Source: an uncultured Bacteroidales bacterium (GTDB taxonomy: Bacteria; Bacteroidota; Bacteroidia; Bacteroidales; Bacteroidaceae). From it: a stretch of DNA of 64,000 nt. The position numbers and the translations under genes were made by a program. The notes beneath the pieces are model-generated. The model ran no database searches. It saw only the letters and a list, made by a program, of their open reading frames with translations, and was not told where the DNA came from. Location of the stretch: positions 1-64,000 of the forward strand of contig CALZJF010000008.1 of assembly GCA_945787885.1 (NCBI GenBank), written 5' to 3'. Below, piece after piece: positions 1-9,446 of the stretch (positions are counted from its first letter, which is position 1; each line of letters opens with the position of its first letter).

Positions 1-81
1 GGCTATCAGCCTAAGGCCGCTTAGCCGATTGGTATTTTTTTAACGAAGTATTGATTATAGAACACCTCTGAAAAAAGATTT

Positions 82-420
82 ATGGCGGTATTTCGACTTG
101 CTTTATTAGAAGAGGCTAAAGACTTTCTCCAGAGCCTACCAGAACAAGCGTACAAAAAGATATTGTATAATGTGGACAGGGTAGCAAGAGGGGAAAAGAA
201 CAGGGAGCTTTTCAAAAAATTAGAAAATTCAGAGATATGGGAGTTTCGCACTCTCAGCAATGGGATAGCCTACCGCCTGTTTGCCTTTTGGGATACTGAC
301 AGGCAAACTTTGGTAGTGGCTACCCACGGGATTATAAAGAAAACACAAAAGACACCGAGAAAAGAAATAGCACGAGCTGAGGCTATTATGAAAAAATACT
401 TTGAACTCAAAAAGAAATAA
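82..420 (+). CDS. HigB/RelE-like toxin of a type II toxin-antitoxin pair
   Basis: A 112-residue basic protein resembling the phage Gp49/HigB branch of the RelE/ParE superfamily. Members are ribosome-dependent mRNA interferases. Visible family features are a helical N-terminal half (EEAKDFLQSLPEQAYKKI), then strands with EIWEFRTLSNGIAYRLFAF, then HGIIKKTQKTPRKEIARAE, the typical 'h-F-xKKTQKTP..E' end of HigB-like proteins. It is followed after 3 bases by an XRE-family antitoxin, the toxin-first order of higBA. Coding is clearly more AT-rich than the genes to the right, which suggests horizontal gain. Toxin activity is inferred from family and context. Confidence 0.85.
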   Translation: MAVFRLALLEEAKDFLQSLPEQAYKKILYNVDRVARGEKNRELFKKLENSEIWEFRTLSNGIAYRLFAFWDTDRQTLVVATHGIIKKTQKTPRKEIARAEAIMKKYFELKKK

Positions 421-423
421 GAT

Positions 424-762
424 ATGGAACAAATAGGAAATATGAAGCTCTACTCCATAGAGGAAGTGAAAGACGAGCTTATCGGCAAGGTCGGAACACC
501 AGAAAGAGACGAACATGAGCGAAAAGTGGAGGAGGCTTTACACGCCTATCGCATTGGAGAAGCTATAAAAAATGCACGTCTTAAGCAGAATCTCACACAA
601 GAAGAACTTGGAGAGCGTATAGGAGTGCAGAAATCTCAGATATCACGTATGGAACGTGGATATAGCATAAGCATTCCGACTATGAGCCGTGTGTTTAAGG
701 CTTTAGGTATTGCAACAGCTACTCTTGATTTAGGAATAGGCGGCAAGATTGCTTTGTGGTAA
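424..762 (+). CDS. HigA-like XRE-family antitoxin
   Basis: A 112-residue protein with a helix-turn-helix in its second half (roughly residues 44-100, including LTQEELGERIGVQKSQISRM), typical of the XRE/Cro family. It starts 3 bases after the toxin stop, so the two are co-transcribed and probably translationally coupled. The expected role is neutralising the upstream toxin and repressing the shared promoter through the helix-turn-helix. The N-terminal 40 residues (MKLYSIEEVKDELIGKVGTPERDEHE) would be the toxin-binding part by analogy with similar antitoxins. AT-rich like its partner. Confidence 0.85.
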   Translation: MEQIGNMKLYSIEEVKDELIGKVGTPERDEHERKVEEALHAYRIGEAIKNARLKQNLTQEELGERIGVQKSQISRMERGYSISIPTMSRVFKALGIATATLDLGIGGKIALW

Positions 763-834
763 AAGGATGTCTTTATGGCCTGTTTCTCCAACGAGAGAAA
801 TCCGCAAGACACGGCTTATGCCCCCCGGCCATAT

Positions 835-885
835 AAAAAAGGCGAGGCCCGCTTCTGACTTTTTCAGAAACGGGCCTCGCCTTTA
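835..885. terminator. Strong hairpin terminator between converging units
   Basis: Inverted repeat with an 11-bp perfect outer stem (841-851 GGCGAGGCCCG with 871-881) and an inner extension TTCTGA/TCAGAA, separated by one mismatch. It is flanked by AAAAAA on the left and TTTAT on the right. Read on the minus strand the stem is followed by six T, so it should end the GH130 transcript. It can also stop transcription leaving the toxin-antitoxin pair. Confidence 0.85.
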
Positions 886-956
886 TGGTAGGTGCTATGA
901 ATTTATGCGAGAGGCAGGGGCGTTCCGGATGGTTGGCATGCGGAAGCCAGGGCGGC

Positions 957-1931
957 CTATTGCTTCTTCAGCCATTCCAGCAGTTCGCTGATATGGCAGT
1001 GAGCCATGGCCACATGAGTGTCGGCAGCACCGTAGTAGATGGTGCAGCGGTCGCCCTCGGTCAGTGCTGCGCAGGGGAAGACTACGCCAGGGACATCGCC
1101 CGTGAGCTCATAGAGCGTGGCGGGGGCGAGGAGGTATTCCATGGAGCGGTGGAGCACTTTGTCAGGACGTTCGAGGTCGAGCAGTGCGGCACCCATGGAG
1201 TAGCGATAGCCGTTGCAGGTGCGGATGACTCCGTGGTAGAACACCAGCCATCCCTCTTCAGTCTTGATGGGAATCGGCCCTGCGCCGATCTTGAGGCACT
1301 GCCATGCGCTGTCCTCGAAGGGCGTGGGGCGCATGATGAGGCGATGCTGCCCCCAGAACTTCATGTCGGGCGAATAGCTGACATAGATATCGCCGAAGGG
1401 CGTATGGCCGCTGTCGGAGGGACGGCTCAGCATGGCGTAGAGGCCATTGATCTTCTCGGGGAAAAGCACGCCGTTGCGGTTGAAGGGAAGGAAGGCATTC
1501 TCACACTGATAGAAGGTCTGGAAGTCGAAGGTGTAGCCAATGCCGATGGTGGGCTGGCCCTTGTAGCCGTTGCACCAGGTAATCCAGTAGCGGTCTTCAA
1601 TCCAAGTGACGCGGGGGTCGTATTTATACGTGCTTTCGATGTCGTCAGTGTTGCCACATTCAAATTCAATGGGGTCGTGATTGATGTCCCAGTGAATGCC
1701 GTCTTTTGAGAATCCGGCAAAGATGTTCATCTGCACGCGACGGTTGTCGCAGCGGAAGACGCCGGCAAAACCATCGCCGAAGCGCACGACGGCGCTATTG
1801 AAGATGCTATTGCTGGAGGGGATGGAGTAGCGGTCGATAATGGGGTTGGCATCATGACGCCATATCACTTCATTGCAGCCCGCGGGGCGATCTTGCCAGG
1901 GCATGGGCGTTTGGGGAGCGGGGTTTGACAT
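957..1931 (-). CDS. GH130 beta-mannoside phosphorylase
   Basis: A 324-residue protein of glycoside hydrolase family 130, five-bladed beta-propeller enzymes that phosphorolyse beta-mannosidic bonds and release mannose 1-phosphate. The family's central [11 protein letters not shown] stretch (Asp-Pro-Arg at about 105-107) is present, as are repeated propeller motifs and YHGVIR near the C-terminus. No signal peptide is seen, so it is cytoplasmic. Length and motifs fit the oligosaccharide/GlcNAc-type subfamily (GH130_2) rather than the longer mannosylglucose phosphorylases. It lies 32 bases downstream of a GPH transporter in the same transcript, suggesting imported mannosyl disaccharides as substrate. 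The exact acceptor (GlcNAc or mannose) cannot be decided by eye. Confidence 0.88.
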   Translation of the reverse strand: MSNPAPQTPMPWQDRPAGCNEVIWRHDANPIIDRYSIPSSNSIFNSAVVRFGDGFAGVFRCDNRRVQMNIFAGFSKDGIHWDINHDPIEFECGNTDDIESTYKYDPRVTWIEDRYWITWCNGYKGQPTIGIGYTFDFQTFYQCENAFLPFNRNGVLFPEKINGLYAMLSRPSDSGHTPFGDIYVSYSPDMKFWGQHRLIMRPTPFEDSAWQCLKIGAGPIPIKTEEGWLVFYHGVIRTCNGYRYSMGAALLDLERPDKVLHRSMEYLLAPATLYELTGDVPGVVFPCAALTEGDRCTIYYGAADTHVAMAHCHISELLEWLKKQ

Positions 1932-1963
1932 ATTCTGTATTTATGGTATGAAAAAATGGGAAT

Positions 1964-3310
1964 CTACTTGTTGATGGGATAGAGCTTCACCATCAGGAGC
2001 ATGAGGCCTGCTATGACGGCGGGGAAGAGGGAGAAGAGCATCCAGATCATCTGCTTCACGGAGTCATAGTCCTCAGGGGCGATGTTCACCACGGTACTGC
2101 CGTCGGCGTTCGTGCCGGAGGCAAACCCGGCGATGCCAAGCAGGAGAGCTACGAGCGCGCCTGAGATGGCAGAGCCGAACTTCTGCGACATGGTGCCGGA
2201 GGAGAAGATGAGCCCCGTGGACGATGTGCCGTTCTGCTGCGTGGCATAGTCTGCCACGTCGGCATACATGGACCACAGCAGGGGGGAATAGATGCCGATG
2301 CCGACGGAGGTGAGGACGACGATGCCCACCATGAGCCAGATGTAAGCGGGAGACATGGGGATGAAGTAGAAGGCCACGGAAGTGAGGAGGCAGATGAGCG
2401 TGGCTGCGGCGAAAGCCTTCTTCTTCGAGCCTGCGAGCTGCGTGAACTTTGGCGAGAGTCCGCCGAAGATCATGCACGTCACCTCGCCGAAGGTCATGAA
2501 GACGGTGTAGTTGATGATGAGTCCGCTGACGGTGACCTCGCCTCCGAGGCAGTAGGTCAGCATATAGCCTGCCACAGCATAGCGGAAACCATTGAAGAAA
2601 TTGCTGCAGATACCGATGAGCGTGAGGTAAATCCATGGCTTGTTGCGGAAAAGGTCAGCAAAAGGCCTCAGCGAGAACTTCTCGGCGCGTATGGGCTTCA
2701 GGCGTTCCTTAGTCAGAAGTCCGCAGGCGAAGGTCATGACGGCTGCCAGCGCGCCGAGTGCGGCTCCGAGCACGGCATATTGATGGGCATCGCTGCCGCC
2801 AACCATCTTCTGCAAATAGGGAAAGGAAAGGAGGGTGATGAAGCCCATGGCATAGGCACCGACCATGCGGTAGGAGGAAAATTGGTTTTTCTCGTTGTCG
2901 TCGGCGGTCATCACTCCAAGCAGCGAGCCGTAAGGCACATTGACGGCTGTATAGACCGCCATCATCAGGAGATAGAGCGTATAGGCCCAGATGCGCTTGC
3001 CCACGGGGCCGAGCTCCGGAGTGTAGAAGAGCAGGGCGAAGATGAGGCCGAGGGGTACGGCTCCGAAGAGGAGCCAGGGGCGATACGTTCCCCAGCGCGA
3101 CTGCGTGCGGTCAGCCAGCGAGCCCATGAGAGGGTCGGTGACGACGTCGAACAGGCGTGCCACGAGCATCAGCGTGGCGGTGTCGGCCACGGTCAGACCG
3201 AAGATGTTGGTGAAAAAGAGGGGGAAAGCGATGGACATCACCTTCCACGTGATTCCGCCGGCAGCGGCATCGCCCAGGGCATAGCCGATTTTCTCTGATA
3301 ATTTTGCCAT
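1964..3310 (-). CDS. GPH/MFS-type sugar:cation symporter
   Basis: A 448-residue, twelve-helix inner membrane transporter of the glycoside-pentoside-hexuronide family. Hallmarks are the N-terminal MAKLSEKIGYALGDAAAGG, the loop DVVTDPLMGSLADRTQSRWGTYRPW after helix 2, and DVADYATQQNGTSSTGLIFS late in the chain. The frame stays open upstream to 3484, but the family-typical start is the ATG at 3310, which sits just downstream of a good promoter. It is co-transcribed with the GH130 gene and is the likely importer of its mannoside substrate. Confidence 0.9.
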   Translation of the reverse strand: MAKLSEKIGYALGDAAAGGITWKVMSIAFPLFFTNIFGLTVADTATLMLVARLFDVVTDPLMGSLADRTQSRWGTYRPWLLFGAVPLGLIFALLFYTPELGPVGKRIWAYTLYLLMMAVYTAVNVPYGSLLGVMTADDNEKNQFSSYRMVGAYAMGFITLLSFPYLQKMVGGSDAHQYAVLGAALGALAAVMTFACGLLTKERLKPIRAEKFSLRPFADLFRNKPWIYLTLIGICSNFFNGFRYAVAGYMLTYCLGGEVTVSGLIINYTVFMTFGEVTCMIFGGLSPKFTQLAGSKKKAFAAATLICLLTSVAFYFIPMSPAYIWLMVGIVVLTSVGIGIYSPLLWSMYADVADYATQQNGTSSTGLIFSSGTMSQKFGSAISGALVALLLGIAGFASGTNADGSTVVNIAPEDYDSVKQMIWMLFSLFPAVIAGLMLLMVKLYPINK

Positions 3311-3697
3311 AGAATTAGATAAGGACAAGAGGTTGGATGGTTGTTTTTTGCCGTGCAAAGTTATGTAAAAGTGATGGTTTTGGCAAAAAATGCCTTGAAA
3401 ATGACACATTTCCGCTGCGCGCCACGGCAGATATGCGGCAAAAAAAAGGAGGAAAACGGAAAAACCAAGTGAAGAATGAGACAAAATGGCGAAAAAATGC
3501 TAACTTTGCCGCCTAAGTGATGTCATAAAAGTGACAACTTCGCTGTCGCCGCGGATGAAGCAAGGCATCGGAAGATGGCTTCCGAACCTTCCTGATGGCT
3601 CCTGAAAGAGGCGCACGCCGCGGCGAGGCGCGGCCTTCGATGGCCAGCGTCAGCAGCCCTTCCCCTTTTCTCCTACTCTCCCCCTCCCGTTTACATC
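3311..3697. other. Divergent intergenic region, transporter / recJ
   Basis: A 387-bp gap between divergent units. Besides the minus-strand promoter it holds a plus-strand TAACTTTGC at 3501-3509, the probable recJ promoter, which gives a leader of about 190 nt. The leader includes a GC-rich stretch near 3600-3640 that could fold. No gene is seen. Confidence 0.6.
3355..3387 (-). promoter_or_regulatory. Bacteroidetes-type promoter for the transporter-GH130 operon
   Basis: On the minus strand, TAACTTTGC (3363 down to 3355) matches the TAnnTTTGC -7 element. A TTTG at 3387-3384 lies about 20 bp upstream and matches the -33 element. The start codon at 3310 follows after about 45 bp. Confidence 0.75.
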
Positions 3698-5416
3698 ATG
3701 ATATACCAGTGGAACTACGAACCCTTGTCTGCCGAAGAAGGCGCAGAGGCAAAGCGTCTGGCCGAGGCGCTGGGCATCCACCCCGTCCTGGGGCGGATGC
3801 TACGCGAACGGTGCATCTTCACAGAGACCGAGGCACGGCGTTTCTTCCGTCCGCAGCTCACTGAGCTTCACGACCCCTTCCTCATGAACGACATGCAGCA
3901 AGCCGTCGATAGGCTGAACCATGCCATCCGGCGCAATGAGCGCATCATGGTCTATGGCGACTATGACGTGGACGGCGTGACGGCGGTGGCACTGGTCTAT
4001 AAATTCATCAGCAAATACTACAAGAACATTGACTACTACATTCCCGACCGCTACGAGGAGGGCTATGGCGTGTCAGAGAAAGGCATTGACTTCGCTGCGG
4101 AGACGGGGGTGAAGCTGATCATCGTGCTCGATTGTGGCATCAAGGCCGTGGAGGAAGTGGCGTACGCACGGGCGATGGGCATCGACTTCATCATCTGCGA
4201 CCACCATGTGCCTGACGAAGTGCTGCCCGACGCTGTTGCCATCCTGAATCCGAAGCGGCGCGACAACCATTATCCCTATACGCACCTCTCGGGCTGCGGC
4301 GTGGGCTTCAAGTTCATGCAGGCTTTTGCCGCCAGCAACGGCGTGGAGTTCAACCAGCTCGGTGCGCTGCTCGACCTGTGCGCCGTAAGCATCGCCTCCG
4401 ACATCGTGCCCATCATGGGCGAAAACCGCATACTCGCCTATCACGGTCTGCGGCGGCTGAACACGTGTCCGACTATCGGACTGCAGGCCATCGTGGAGAA
4501 CTGCGGGCTGGGCGAGCGCGAGCTGACCATGAACGACATCATCTTCAAGATTGGGCCGCGCCTGAATGCGTCGGGGCGTATGCAGAACGGCAAGGAGGCA
4601 GTGAAGATTCTGGTGGAGCAGGACTACGCCGCCGCACTCGACATTGCATCGCACATCAATCTCTACAACGAGGCGCGGAAAGACCTTGACCGCCAGATGA
4701 CGGAGCAGGCCACGGAGCAGGTGAAGCAGATGGAGGGCCTGGAAAACCGCCGTGCCATCGTCATCTACAACGAGGAGTGGCACAAGGGCGTCATAGGCAT
4801 CGTGGCATCGCGACTGACGGAGCAATACTACCGCCCTGCCGTCGTGCTGACGCGCTGCGACGGCATCGCCACGGGCTCGGCACGCAGCGTCAATGGGTTC
4901 GACATCTACAAGGCCATACAAAGCTGTGCGGACATACTGGAGAACTTCGGCGGACACACTTATGCTGCCGGACTGAGCATCAAGGTAGAACACGTGGAGG
5001 AGTTTGCCCGACGGTTTGAAGCCTACGTGGCCGAACACATCAGCGACGAGCAGACGATGCCGACACTCGACATCACGGGCGTGCTCGATTTCCGCGACAT
5101 CAACTATGACTTCTACTGCCAGCTGAAACGCTTTGCCCCCTTCGGCCCCGGCAACGAACGCCCCACGTTCTGCACGTATCGCGTGTATGACTATGGAACG
5201 TCGAAGGTGGTGGGACGCGGGCAGGAGCATATCAAGCTGGAACTCGTGGACAACAAGTCGAACAACATCATGAACGGCATTGCCTTCGGGCAGTCCAGCC
5301 AGGCTCGGTATATCAAGACGCGCCGCGCCTTCGACATTTGCTACAATGTGGAAGAGAACAGCCACAAGCGAGGCGAGGTGCAGCTGCAGATTGAGGATAT
5401 TCGCCCCTGCGAATGA
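3698..5416 (+). CDS. recJ: Single-stranded-DNA-specific exonuclease RecJ
   Basis: A 572-residue RecJ, a 5'-3' single-strand exonuclease of recombination and mismatch repair. DHH-family motifs are in order: YGDYDVDG (residues 86-93), the second metal site VLDCGIK, ICDHHVPDE with DHH at 168-170, NPKR, and the DHHA1 region with ATGSARSVNGFDIY and GGHTYAAGLSI. A C-terminal OB-like region follows. Length is normal. The start is the ATG of MIYQWNYEPL. It heads a probable operon with recQ (53-bp gap), grouping two partners that act together on stalled forks and gaps. Confidence 0.97.
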   Translation: MIYQWNYEPLSAEEGAEAKRLAEALGIHPVLGRMLRERCIFTETEARRFFRPQLTELHDPFLMNDMQQAVDRLNHAIRRNERIMVYGDYDVDGVTAVALVYKFISKYYKNIDYYIPDRYEEGYGVSEKGIDFAAETGVKLIIVLDCGIKAVEEVAYARAMGIDFIICDHHVPDEVLPDAVAILNPKRRDNHYPYTHLSGCGVGFKFMQAFAASNGVEFNQLGALLDLCAVSIASDIVPIMGENRILAYHGLRRLNTCPTIGLQAIVENCGLGERELTMNDIIFKIGPRLNASGRMQNGKEAVKILVEQDYAAALDIASHINLYNEARKDLDRQMTEQATEQVKQMEGLENRRAIVIYNEEWHKGVIGIVASRLTEQYYRPAVVLTRCDGIATGSARSVNGFDIYKAIQSCADILENFGGHTYAAGLSIKVEHVEEFARRFEAYVAEHISDEQTMPTLDITGVLDFRDINYDFYCQLKRFAPFGPGNERPTFCTYRVYDYGTSKVVGRGQEHIKLELVDNKSNNIMNGIAFGQSSQARYIKTRRAFDICYNVEENSHKRGEVQLQIEDIRPCE

Positions 5417-5469
5417 ATAGCGGCTGAACAAATAGCTCCCTCCTCTACATCTTCCCACACATACGAACC

Positions 5470-7563
5470 ATGACCGACGAACAGACCCCTGCGGACAGCG
5501 GCTGCGAAGCATCAGTGCCGCTGCCTGACGACCCCGTGCTCCGGGCTGCGCTGGACAGCTGCATCCGGGGCACGGACGATGATGATGACCATGAGGAGCA
5601 GAAGACTGAACTACAAGAAAAGAGCCCCGAAACCCCGGAGACGCTGCTGAAGAAGATTTGGGGATACGACGGTTTCAGGGGCATACAGCGCGAAATCATC
5701 ACAAGCGTGCTGGAGGGCCATGACACGCTGGGCCTCATGCCGACGGGCGGCGGAAAAAGCATAGCCTTTCAGGTGCCGGCACTGCTGCGCGGCGGACTTT
5801 GCATCGTCGTCACACCGCTGATATCCCTGATGCGCGACCAAGTGAACCGTCTGCGCAGCAAGGGTATCAAGGCTACGTGTGTGCATACGGGGATGGCGCA
5901 TGCCGACATCTTGCGCGAATACGACAATTGCATACTCGGACACTACCAATTCCTATACCTCTCGCCCGAACGCCTGCAGAGCGCGCCCTTCCTGACTAAA
6001 CTTCCACGCATGGGCGTAGGGCTGCTCACCATCGACGAGGCACACTGCATCAGCCAGTGGGGCTACGATTTCCGCCCGGCATATCTGCGCATTGCCGAAC
6101 TGCGAAAGCTGCTGCCGGGAGTGCCAGTGCTGGCACTGACTGCCACTGCCACACCACACGTGGCGGCTGACATCCGGCGGCAACTGCTATTCGGAGCTGA
6201 CGGGCAGACATTCCGGATGAGTTTCGTGAGGCAAAACCTTGCTTACAAAGTGGAGAGGCTGGGAGAGCAAAGCGTGGAGGACAAGGTGGGAACGCTATTG
6301 CAACATCTGCGAACAACGGAGGGTTCGACCATCGTCTATACGCGCAACCGGAAACAGACGGAGGAACTGGCTGCCACGCTTGTAAGCCAGGGCATTCCCG
6401 CCCTCTATTACCACGGCGGACTCCTCGCTGCCGACCGCCACGAACGGCAGAAATGCTGGATTGAAGGGAGAGTGCGCGTGATGGTGGCCACGAATGCCTT
6501 TGGAATGGGTATCGACAAGCCCGACGTTCGCCATGTGTTTCACATCGATGTGCCTGAAACCATCGAAGAATACTATCAGGAAGCTGGACGTGCGGGGCGC
6601 GACGGATTGCCCGCAGAGGCGCTGCTCATCGTCGATCACCACGATGCTGCCCGACTGCTGAGGCACTGCACGGAGGAATTTCCATGGAAATCCGTCATCG
6701 CAGCCATCTATGATGATTTAGGCAGCTTCTTCCAACTGGCGGTAGGCGACGGCGAGAACGTTTCCTATGACTTCGATGCCTATCAGTTCTGCAAATATTT
6801 CAAATATTCCCTTACTACCGTCGAGGCTTCACTGCGCATCCTGCAATATTCGGGCTATCTGGAGTATAGCGACGACGAGGATTTTCATTCCCGCCTCCTG
6901 TTCATCGTCACTCGCGACTCCCTCTATCACGAGTACAGCCGCAGCCAACTCGATGACCGCGTCATGATGGCTCTGCTCCGGAAATATACGGGGCTCTTTG
7001 CCGACTATGTGCAGATTGACGAAAAGGGGCTGGCAGAGATGTGTCAGTGTAGGGAGCAGGAGGTATATGAAGCCTTGCTTTCGCTCTCGCGCCGTCGCAT
7101 CGTGCATTACATCCCTCAAAAGCATACGCCGATGATCACTTACGTGCGGCGACGCGTGGAAGGCCAGCACCTCTTCATACCGCCCGAGGCGTACGAACTA
7201 CGCATGGAGCGACGGCAACAATGCGTGGAGCGCATGATTGCCTACTTCACTGACGACAGCGAATGCAGAAGCCGCCAACTCGTGGGCTACTTCGGGGAGA
7301 CCGATGGTGTAGGCGACTGCGGCATCTGCGATGTCTGCCTCCAAAAGCAGGGAGCTGCCCCTCACGCCGAAGCCTCCGACGTGGCACTGCGACAGCGCGT
7401 GCTGGAAATTCTCGGCGATGGGGCGGCGCACGACCTTGCCGAACTCTATGTCTTGCCATACAAACGCGAGGAAATTGCCGACGTGCTGCTCAGCCTCATT
7501 GAGCAACGACGCGCCACGCTACGCGGCGGACACATTGTCCTTACACGAGTCACACCTCATTAA
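5470..7563 (+). CDS. recQ: ATP-dependent DNA helicase RecQ
   Basis: A 697-residue RecQ-family 3'-5' helicase. An acidic, low-complexity N-terminal extension of about 55 residues precedes the helicase core, and its start is less certain. Motifs are PTGGGKS (91-97), TPLISLMRDQV, TIDEAHCISQWGYDFRPAY (DEAH box plus RecQ aromatic loop), LTATATP and YYQEAGRAGRDG. A zinc-binding CRSRQL-GICDVC region and a winged-helix-like RQC part follow. No clear HRDC domain is seen at the C-terminus. It stands between recJ and an SpmA/B-like gene with short gaps, so it is probably co-transcribed with them. Confidence 0.95.
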   Translation: MTDEQTPADSGCEASVPLPDDPVLRAALDSCIRGTDDDDDHEEQKTELQEKSPETPETLLKKIWGYDGFRGIQREIITSVLEGHDTLGLMPTGGGKSIAFQVPALLRGGLCIVVTPLISLMRDQVNRLRSKGIKATCVHTGMAHADILREYDNCILGHYQFLYLSPERLQSAPFLTKLPRMGVGLLTIDEAHCISQWGYDFRPAYLRIAELRKLLPGVPVLALTATATPHVAADIRRQLLFGADGQTFRMSFVRQNLAYKVERLGEQSVEDKVGTLLQHLRTTEGSTIVYTRNRKQTEELAATLVSQGIPALYYHGGLLAADRHERQKCWIEGRVRVMVATNAFGMGIDKPDVRHVFHIDVPETIEEYYQEAGRAGRDGLPAEALLIVDHHDAARLLRHCTEEFPWKSVIAAIYDDLGSFFQLAVGDGENVSYDFDAYQFCKYFKYSLTTVEASLRILQYSGYLEYSDDEDFHSRLLFIVTRDSLYHEYSRSQLDDRVMMALLRKYTGLFADYVQIDEKGLAEMCQCREQEVYEALLSLSRRRIVHYIPQKHTPMITYVRRRVEGQHLFIPPEAYELRMERRQQCVERMIAYFTDDSECRSRQLVGYFGETDGVGDCGICDVCLQKQGAAPHAEASDVALRQRVLEILGDGAAHDLAELYVLPYKREEIADVLLSLIEQRRATLRGGHIVLTRVTPH

Positions 7564-7573
7564 CATCATCCTC

Positions 7574-8806
7574 ATGGTTCTCAACTATATCTGGATTTTC
7601 TTCTTCCTGGCAGCCTTCGCAGTAGCTATGGTGCGACTGCTGTTTTTTGGCGACTGGGACGTGTTTCCCGCCATCATCGGCTCCACATTCGAGACTTCAC
7701 GCACTGCCTTCGAGATTTCCCTCGGACTGACGGGCGTGCTCTCCCTCTGGATGGGCGTGATGAAGATTGGCGAACGCGGCGGCGTGGTGGATATTCTGGC
7801 ACGCCTGCTGGGCCCCGTCTTCAAATGTCTGTTCCCCGAAATCCCGAAAGGCCACCCCGTAGTGGGCAACATCTTCATGAATATCTCTGCCAATATGCTC
7901 GGGCTCGACAATGCCGCCACACCGCTCGGACTGAAAGCCATGGAGCGACTGCAGGAGTTGAACACGAAGAAAGATACGGCATCGAACGCCATGATTATGT
8001 TTCTCGTGCTCAACACCAGTGGCCTGACGCTCATCCCCGTCAGCATCATGGTCTATCGCGCGCAGCAGGGTGCTGCCAATCCTACAGATATCTTCATTCC
8101 CATACTCCTCGCGACATTTTGCTCTACACTGGCGGGCATCGTCATCACCGCCCTCTTCCAGCGCATACGCCTCTTCCAGCGCACATTGCTCCTCGCCCTC
8201 GGCGGCATGTCAGTGCTGATGGCGGGCGTGGTCTATGGTTTTGCCCGGCTTGACAGCATAATGATGGAGCGCGTGGGCACCACTTCTGCCAATGTCATCC
8301 TCTTCTGCATCATCATCACCTTCATTCTGGCCGCCATGCGCCGCAAAGTGAACGTCTATGAGGCTTTTATTGAAGGCGCGAAGGCGGGTTTTGAAACGGC
8401 GGTGCGCATCATTCCTTATCTGGTGGCCATCTTGGTGGCAGTAGGAGTGTTTCGTGCCAGCGGCGCGATGGACTATATCATCGGCGGCGTGCAGACCCTC
8501 GTGGCTTCCACGGGGCTTGATGCCGAATGGGTGGGCGCACTGCCCACGGCGCTGATGAAGCCGCTGAGCGGTTCGGGCGCACGCGGCATGATGGTCGATG
8601 CCATGACGACGTACGGTGCTGACAGTTTCGTAGGTCGCCTGAGCTGCATTTTCCAAGGTTCCACGGACACCACCTTCTATATCCTCGCCGTCTATTTCGG
8701 CAGTGTGGGCATTCGCCGCACGCGCCATGCCGTCGCTGCCGGATTGCTGGCAGACCTGGCCGGCATGATAGCCGCCATAGCCATTGCCTATCTCTTCTTT
8801 GCATAA
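7574..8806 (+). CDS. Fused SpmA/SpmB-like nucleoside-recognition membrane protein
   Basis: A 410-residue polytopic inner membrane protein with two 'nucleoside recognition' (Gate) domains. The first half, containing FEISLGLTGVLSLWMGVMKIGE and NISANMLGLDNAATPLGLKAM, matches spore maturation protein A. The second half, containing GAKAGFETAVRIIPYLVAILVAVGVFR and ALMKPLSGSGARGMMVDAM, matches SpmB. Bacteroidetes do not sporulate and often carry this fusion; its substrate is not known to me. The frame is open upstream into recQ, but the sensible start is the ATG at 7574, ten bases after the recQ stop. Confidence 0.88.
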   Translation: MVLNYIWIFFFLAAFAVAMVRLLFFGDWDVFPAIIGSTFETSRTAFEISLGLTGVLSLWMGVMKIGERGGVVDILARLLGPVFKCLFPEIPKGHPVVGNIFMNISANMLGLDNAATPLGLKAMERLQELNTKKDTASNAMIMFLVLNTSGLTLIPVSIMVYRAQQGAANPTDIFIPILLATFCSTLAGIVITALFQRIRLFQRTLLLALGGMSVLMAGVVYGFARLDSIMMERVGTTSANVILFCIIITFILAAMRRKVNVYEAFIEGAKAGFETAVRIIPYLVAILVAVGVFRASGAMDYIIGGVQTLVASTGLDAEWVGALPTALMKPLSGSGARGMMVDAMTTYGADSFVGRLSCIFQGSTDTTFYILAVYFGSVGIRRTRHAVAAGLLADLAGMIAAIAIAYLFFA

Positions 8807-8852
8807 GTATCAGAGAAAACTTTTGAAATATCAATCATCAACACGCACTACT

Positions 8853-9233
8853 ATGAACAAACCTGTTGCCACTGCTGCCGCTCCCGCAGCTATCGGCCCC
8901 TACAGCCAGGGCATCGTGGCTGGAAATCTCCTTTTCGTCAGCGGACAGCTGCCCATCGACCCCGCCACGGGCAATTTTGCCGAGGGCGGTATCAAGGCGC
9001 TCACCACACAGTCGCTCAAAAACCTCTTTGCCATCGTCGCCGAGGCTGGCTTTGAGCCTTCAGACATTGTGAAGACCACGGTCTTTCTGGCTGACATGGC
9101 AGACTTCGCCGAGATGAACGAAGTCTATTCGCAGTTCTTCGCAGCTCCCTTCCCTGCCCGCTCCGCCGTAGCGGTGAAGACGCTCCCGAAGGGTGCCCGC
9201 GTAGAAATTGAATGTATCGCTGCCCGCAGATAG
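8853..9233 (+). CDS. ridA: RidA family enamine/imine deaminase (YjgF/YER057c/UK114)
   Basis: A 126-residue RidA-type protein. It shows the family signature AIGPYSQGIVAGNLLFVSGQLPIDPATG, VKTTVFLADMADFAEMNEVYSQFF, and the C-terminal ARSAVAVKTLPKGARVEIECIA with the substrate-binding Arg and Glu. Family members hydrolyse reactive enamines from PLP enzymes and act as cytoplasmic trimers. The start is the ATG at 8853; an upstream in-frame start would add a non-homologous tail. It is the last gene of the recJ-recQ run, 46 bp after the membrane protein gene. Confidence 0.95.
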   Translation: MNKPVATAAAPAAIGPYSQGIVAGNLLFVSGQLPIDPATGNFAEGGIKALTTQSLKNLFAIVAEAGFEPSDIVKTTVFLADMADFAEMNEVYSQFFAAPFPARSAVAVKTLPKGARVEIECIAARR

Positions 9234-9339
9234 GGGAGGAGCATCGACTGGGCCTTTTTCGCACATCGTTCGCCCCGCTTCCTCTGACATGCTATCCAGA
9301 CGCGGAGCGGAAAAACTCCGGCATTCATGAAGGATGCAC

Positions 9340-9387
9340 AAAAAACAGGGACTGACGGCTATACCACTGCATAGCTGTCAGTCCCTG
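9340..9387 (-). terminator. Terminator after clpB
   Basis: Inverted repeat 9346-9356 (CAGGGACTGAC) with 9377-9387, plus an inner GGCTAT/ATAGCT pairing. On the minus strand it is followed by TTTTTT (9345-9340). It lies about 60 bp beyond the clpB stop and opposite the end of ridA. Confidence 0.82.
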
Positions 9388-9446
9388 AATTGCATATACA
9401 TCGGCACGAAGGAGAGTTCTCTGAGAGGACTATCTCAGGCTGCCGC

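Noticed and set aside
885..1709. 274-codon open frame on the plus strand
   Set aside because: Antisense to the GH130 gene, whose catalytic motifs are clear.
4073..5512. 479-codon open frame on the minus strand
   Set aside because: Antisense shadow of recJ and the start of recQ.
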